Shown in pieces: positions 30,804 to 33,446 of a DNA stretch of 33,446 nucleotides. The DNA lies in contig CAMYUW010000028.1 of the NCBI GenBank assembly GCA_947302275.1, forward strand, positions 1 to 33,446, written 5' to 3'. Numbering within the stretch: position 1 is the stretch's first letter; the number at the start of each line of letters is the position of its first letter. The translations under genes and the position numbers were made by a program. The stretch is from an uncultured Prevotellaceae bacterium. GTDB lineage: Bacteria > Bacteroidota > Bacteroidia > Bacteroidales > Muribaculaceae. Under the pieces are notes generated by a model. The model was not told the origin of the DNA, did no database searches, and saw only the letters and a list, made by a program, of their open reading frames with translations.

Positions 30804-33062
30804 ATGAAAAACTTAATTACATCTGCTCTCTTGCTGCTGGCGCTGCTGTTGCCGGCAACCGCCGTTGCCTATGACTTTGAGGTAGATGGCATCTACTACG
30901 ACATCAACGGCAACGATGTCACTGTCACGTATGGTACCAGCAGATATGCTGGTGATGTGGTCATTCCTTCGGCAGTAACCTGCGAAGGCGTGACCTACTC
31001 GGTCACCACTGTCGGCGAACACGCGTTCCGCTACTGCTTCGACACGCTCAGCGTGACCTTGCCTAGCACTATCACCACCATTGCCGATGAGGCCTTCTTT
31101 AACAGCCTTGGCCTGTCGAGCATCACCGTGGATAGTGGCAATCCAAAATTCGATTCCCGCGATGGCTGTAACGCCATCATTGAGACCTCAACCAACTCAT
31201 TGATAGTTGGATGCAAGTGCACAGTCATCCCCAACACTGTCACCGGCATCGGAGACAGTGCATTCGATGCCTGTGGCCTGACAAGCATTGAAATTCCTAA
31301 TTCGGTCACCACCATCGGCAGCAATGCGTTTAGCCGCAATGGCTTGACAAGCTTGACGATAGGCAACTCGGTTACCACCATCGGCGACCATGCTTTCTCT
31401 CAATGCGATAACCTGACGAGTGTGGTAATCCCTAACTCGGTCATCACCATGGGCAGCTATGTGTTTTCGGCTTGCAGTGGCCTGACGAACGTGACCCTGG
31501 GCAACTCTCTTACAGCTATCAGCGACCATGCGTTCGATAACTGCAGCAACCTTACGAGCGTGGATATCCCCAACTCTGTCACTACCATCGGCGATCAGGC
31601 GTTCGCGGCCTGCCATGCCTTGACGAGCATAACCCTTCCCAACTCGCTCACCTCCATCGGTAGCAACGCGTTCTGGAACTGCAACAATCTGACGAACCTG
31701 ACTCTTCCAAACTCTCTCACTACCATCGGCGTCGGCACATTTTGGAACTGTGACGGCCTGACCAGCCTGGTCATCCCCAATTCGGTTACCACCATCGGCA
31801 GCAGCGCGTTCTGGAGCTGCAACAACCTGACGAGTGTGTCTATTTCCAATTCCCTCACTTCAATCAGTAGTGGCGTGTTTGAGGACTGCACAGGGCTGAC
31901 GAGCGTGGAGATTCCTAACTCGGTCACCTCGATCGGTGCGGAAGCTTTCGCTGGCTGCAGTAGCCTGTCAAGCGTGACCATTCCTAATTCAGTCATCACC
32001 GTTGGCCAAGCAGCGTTTGGGAGTACACCTTGGTTCAACAACCAGCCCGATGGACTTGTTTATGCCGGATTGGTAGCTTATAATTATAAAGGCACGATGC
32101 CTGCTGGCACCAGCATCATTTTGAAAGACGGCACGGTAAGTATTTCTGATTATGCTTTCTCTTACTGCAGTGGCTTGACGAGTATAACCATCCCCAACTC
32201 GGTCATCGCTATCGGTAGAGGAGCATTCAAGGAATGTAGCGGCCTGACTAGCGTGATTATCCCCAACTCGGTGACCACTATCGGTGAAATGGCATTCGAG
32301 GACTGCGGCGGCCTGTTGGACCTTGAGATTCCCAACTCTGTGGCCTTCGTCGGATATGGGGCTTTCAGTGGTACCGCATGGTACAACAACCAGCCCGACG
32401 GAGTAATATATGTTGGATTGGCTGTTTATGCCTACAAAGGCACGATGCCTGACGGTACCAGCATCAATCTGAAGGATGGAACAGTAAGTATCACTGATTA
32501 TGCTTTTGGAAACCGCCGCGGCTTGGTGAGCGTAACCATCCCCAACTCAGTTACCACCATCGGTCAAGAGGCGTTCGGTGAATGCAGCGGTCTAACGACC
32601 TTGACCATCCCTTGCTCCGTTACTTCCTTGGGTGATGGGGCTTTTTGGGGTTGCAATGGCCTGACTGATGTGTATAGTTACATCGCCGACCTCTCAAAAG
32701 TGAAAAGTGGGAGAACTTTGTTCTTTGTGTGGTCAGGAAGTTGGATACCAGAAGATAGATACGACTATTCAGATCGTACGCTTCATGTGCCGCATGGCAC
32801 GGCCGAGGCCTATCGGGCCGATGAATGCTGGAATCCCTATTTCGGACAGATTGTGGATGACTTGATGCCTGACATTCTGCCTGGTGACGTGAATGGCGAC
32901 CTTGAGATCAATATTGCTGATGTGAATTCCCTCATCGACATCATCGTGGACGGAAATGGTGACACACCTGCTGCCGACGTGAACGGTGATGGCGAAATCA
33001 ACATCGCTGACGTGAATGCAGTCATAGAGATTATCCTGAGCGGCGACTGTAATCAGATGTAA
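30804..33062 (+). CDS. Large secreted BspA-like LRR protein with C-terminal dockerin-like module
   Basis: From the ATG at 30804 the protein has 752 residues. The signal peptide MKNLITSALLLLALLLPATA is followed by the YDFEVDGIYYDI opening, then some 20 LRR_5 units of 23 residues (IPNSVTTIGSxAFxxCxxLTSV). One NPKFDSRDGCNAIIET insertion and two TPWFNNQPDG/TAWYNNQPDG ... YKGTMPxGTSI insertions typical of BspA/TpLRR proteins interrupt them. The C-terminus carries dockerin-like motifs GDVNGDLEINIADVNSLID and ADVNGDGEINIADVNAVIE, a distinct subtype from the 18-24 kb cluster. BspA proteins of oral and gut Bacteroidetes bind host matrix proteins; binding here is untested. An upstream extension to 30705 overlaps the promoter. 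Confidence 0.87.
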   Translation: MKNLITSALLLLALLLPATAVAYDFEVDGIYYDINGNDVTVTYGTSRYAGDVVIPSAVTCEGVTYSVTTVGEHAFRYCFDTLSVTLPSTITTIADEAFFNSLGLSSITVDSGNPKFDSRDGCNAIIETSTNSLIVGCKCTVIPNTVTGIGDSAFDACGLTSIEIPNSVTTIGSNAFSRNGLTSLTIGNSVTTIGDHAFSQCDNLTSVVIPNSVITMGSYVFSACSGLTNVTLGNSLTAISDHAFDNCSNLTSVDIPNSVTTIGDQAFAACHALTSITLPNSLTSIGSNAFWNCNNLTNLTLPNSLTTIGVGTFWNCDGLTSLVIPNSVTTIGSSAFWSCNNLTSVSISNSLTSISSGVFEDCTGLTSVEIPNSVTSIGAEAFAGCSSLSSVTIPNSVITVGQAAFGSTPWFNNQPDGLVYAGLVAYNYKGTMPAGTSIILKDGTVSISDYAFSYCSGLTSITIPNSVIAIGRGAFKECSGLTSVIIPNSVTTIGEMAFEDCGGLLDLEIPNSVAFVGYGAFSGTAWYNNQPDGVIYVGLAVYAYKGTMPDGTSINLKDGTVSITDYAFGNRRGLVSVTIPNSVTTIGQEAFGECSGLTTLTIPCSVTSLGDGAFWGCNGLTDVYSYIADLSKVKSGRTLFFVWSGSWIPEDRYDYSDRTLHVPHGTAEAYRADECWNPYFGQIVDDLMPDILPGDVNGDLEINIADVNSLIDIIVDGNGDTPAADVNGDGEINIADVNAVIEIILSGDCNQM
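31275..32010 (+). repeat. 69-bp tandem repeats encoding LRR_5 units
   Basis: Units starting with forms of GGCCTGACGAGC recur with a 69-bp period; for example unit starts at 31341, 31410, 31479 and 31548 are exactly 69 bp apart (the first interval, 31275-31341, is 66). About eleven consecutive units encode 23-residue LRRs. The DNA similarity is high enough for recombination-driven changes in repeat number. Confidence 0.8.
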
Positions 33063-33128
33063 TTGGCCGTGTGCTATGATTCATTCATTGCATTCAATGT
33101 CGCTCATTGGAATAATAATTATTAATAA

Positions 33129-33160
33129 TTTGGTTATCAGGAATTATTAATCTATATTTG
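33129..33160 (+). promoter_or_regulatory. Orphan consensus promoter at the right end
   Basis: TTTG (33129-33132), a 20-bp spacer and TATATTTG (33153-33160) match both boxes exactly. No clear gene follows within the window. Confidence 0.5.
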
Positions 33161-33202
33161 TGGTGACTTTGTGAAAGTATAAATCTAGTTGTTTTGGATA
33201 AA

Positions 33203-33268
33203 ATGAAAGGCGTTTTTGCTCTATTTTGTCTGTGTGGTTGTAATGCGGCTTGTCATTATAACAGTTGA
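33203..33268 (+). CDS. Possible micro-ORF with lipoprotein-like leader
   Basis: ATG at 33203, 42 bp after an exact -7 box, opens a 21-residue frame beginning MKGVFALFCLCGC and ending at TGA. It resembles a truncated lipoprotein signal peptide with cysteines at the lipobox position. It may be a remnant, a leader peptide or chance; the support is the upstream promoter only. Confidence 0.2.
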   Translation: MKGVFALFCLCGCNAACHYNS

Positions 33269-33446
33269 TGCTACAAGATGATAGACAGAACATTGTCCTC
33301 ACGCTATTCTTTTTATCCGACCATTAATAAATGACCCTTAAAACTACGAACCTTGCCGGCTCTGAGGAGGACCAGCATCCGGCTTAAATCATTTCCTGTT
33401 TTCGTCAATGGGACACCCAAGTCATTTGCGACAGTGTTTTCTTACC

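Larger units (their letters stand above)
33063..33446. other. Right-hand terminal stretch without a supported gene
   Basis: These 384 bp contain a full-consensus promoter (33129-33160), a 21-codon open frame at 33203-33268 and a small GCCGG/CCGGC inverted repeat near 33354-33382. On the minus strand a 42-codon stretch between stops (33319-33441) has no recognisable family. No obvious terminator of the BspA-like gene is seen. Confidence 0.5.

Noticed and set aside
31275..32010. CRISPR-like periodic repeats.
   Set aside because: The 69-bp periodicity encodes in-frame 23-residue LRR units; there are no fixed repeats with unique spacers.
33319..33441. A 42-codon minus-strand open stretch near the right edge (contains GNDLSRMLVLLRAGKV).
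   Set aside because: It is bounded by stops on both sides, lacks a good start and promoter, and matches no family I recognise.

Overview
The window looks like chromosome from a gut-type Bacteroidales bacterium. Three things point there. Nearly every intergenic region carries the Bacteroidetes promoter signature (-7 box TAnnTTTG, often with TTTG or TTG about 19-20 bp upstream). There are families largely confined to this group (DUF4919, DUF2851, FISUMP-type and BspA-like LRR proteins). The secreted proteins end in dockerin-like modules, a combination I associate with Muribaculaceae/Prevotellaceae; that family assignment is inference only.

Layout. Positions 1-5459 hold housekeeping genes: the first codons of gltX (running off the left edge) behind surE, divergent nagB, a tiny lipoprotein, an AMP-forming acyl-CoA synthetase, a DUF4919 protein and a small membrane protein. 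Positions 5544-9871 carry a 7TM-HD phosphohydrolase (PgpH/YqfF type) directly downstream of a bifunctional RelA/SpoT. These are followed leftwards by the membrane protein and DUF4919, all on the minus strand and possibly one transcription unit. Positions 9965-15296 hold secreted or envelope proteins: an esterase with an SMP-30-like tail, an NlpC/P60 peptidase, a large Cys-ladder LRR protein with a dockerin-like C-terminus, and a lipoprotein with a degenerate Rieske-like motif. Positions 15401-18623 encode a family 2 glycosyltransferase and a class A penicillin-binding protein.

The most distinctive part is 18653-24746: four consecutive secreted BspA-type LRR proteins that share a nearly identical C-terminal dockerin-like cassette but differ upstream of it. 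Related modules occur in the proteins at 12438, 28394 (N-terminal, single copy) and 30804, so seven secreted proteins in 33 kb carry the module. The promoters at 18.7 kb, 20.5 kb and 30.7 kb also share a layout: an inverted repeat (AGTGTC-9-GACACT type) about 46 nt upstream of the -33 box, then a GTGAAA element abutting the -33 box. In the first two promoters that element is part of a 26-bp identical block with the palindrome TTCACGGCGTGAA. This suggests a co-regulated set of surface or secreted proteins. No cohesin partner, regulator or sorting machinery is visible here, so the system idea remains a hypothesis.

The right part holds a DUF2851 gene, a polytopic membrane protein, tRNA-Phe(GAA), a FISUMP-domain protein, an endolysin-like N-acetylmuramidase without a signal peptide, and a 752-residue BspA-like protein. 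The last 384 bp show a good promoter but no convincing gene. Several starts were moved downstream of the longest open frame because the -7 box lies inside the longer frame (11956, 14615, 26323) or because a signal peptide begins there (30804).
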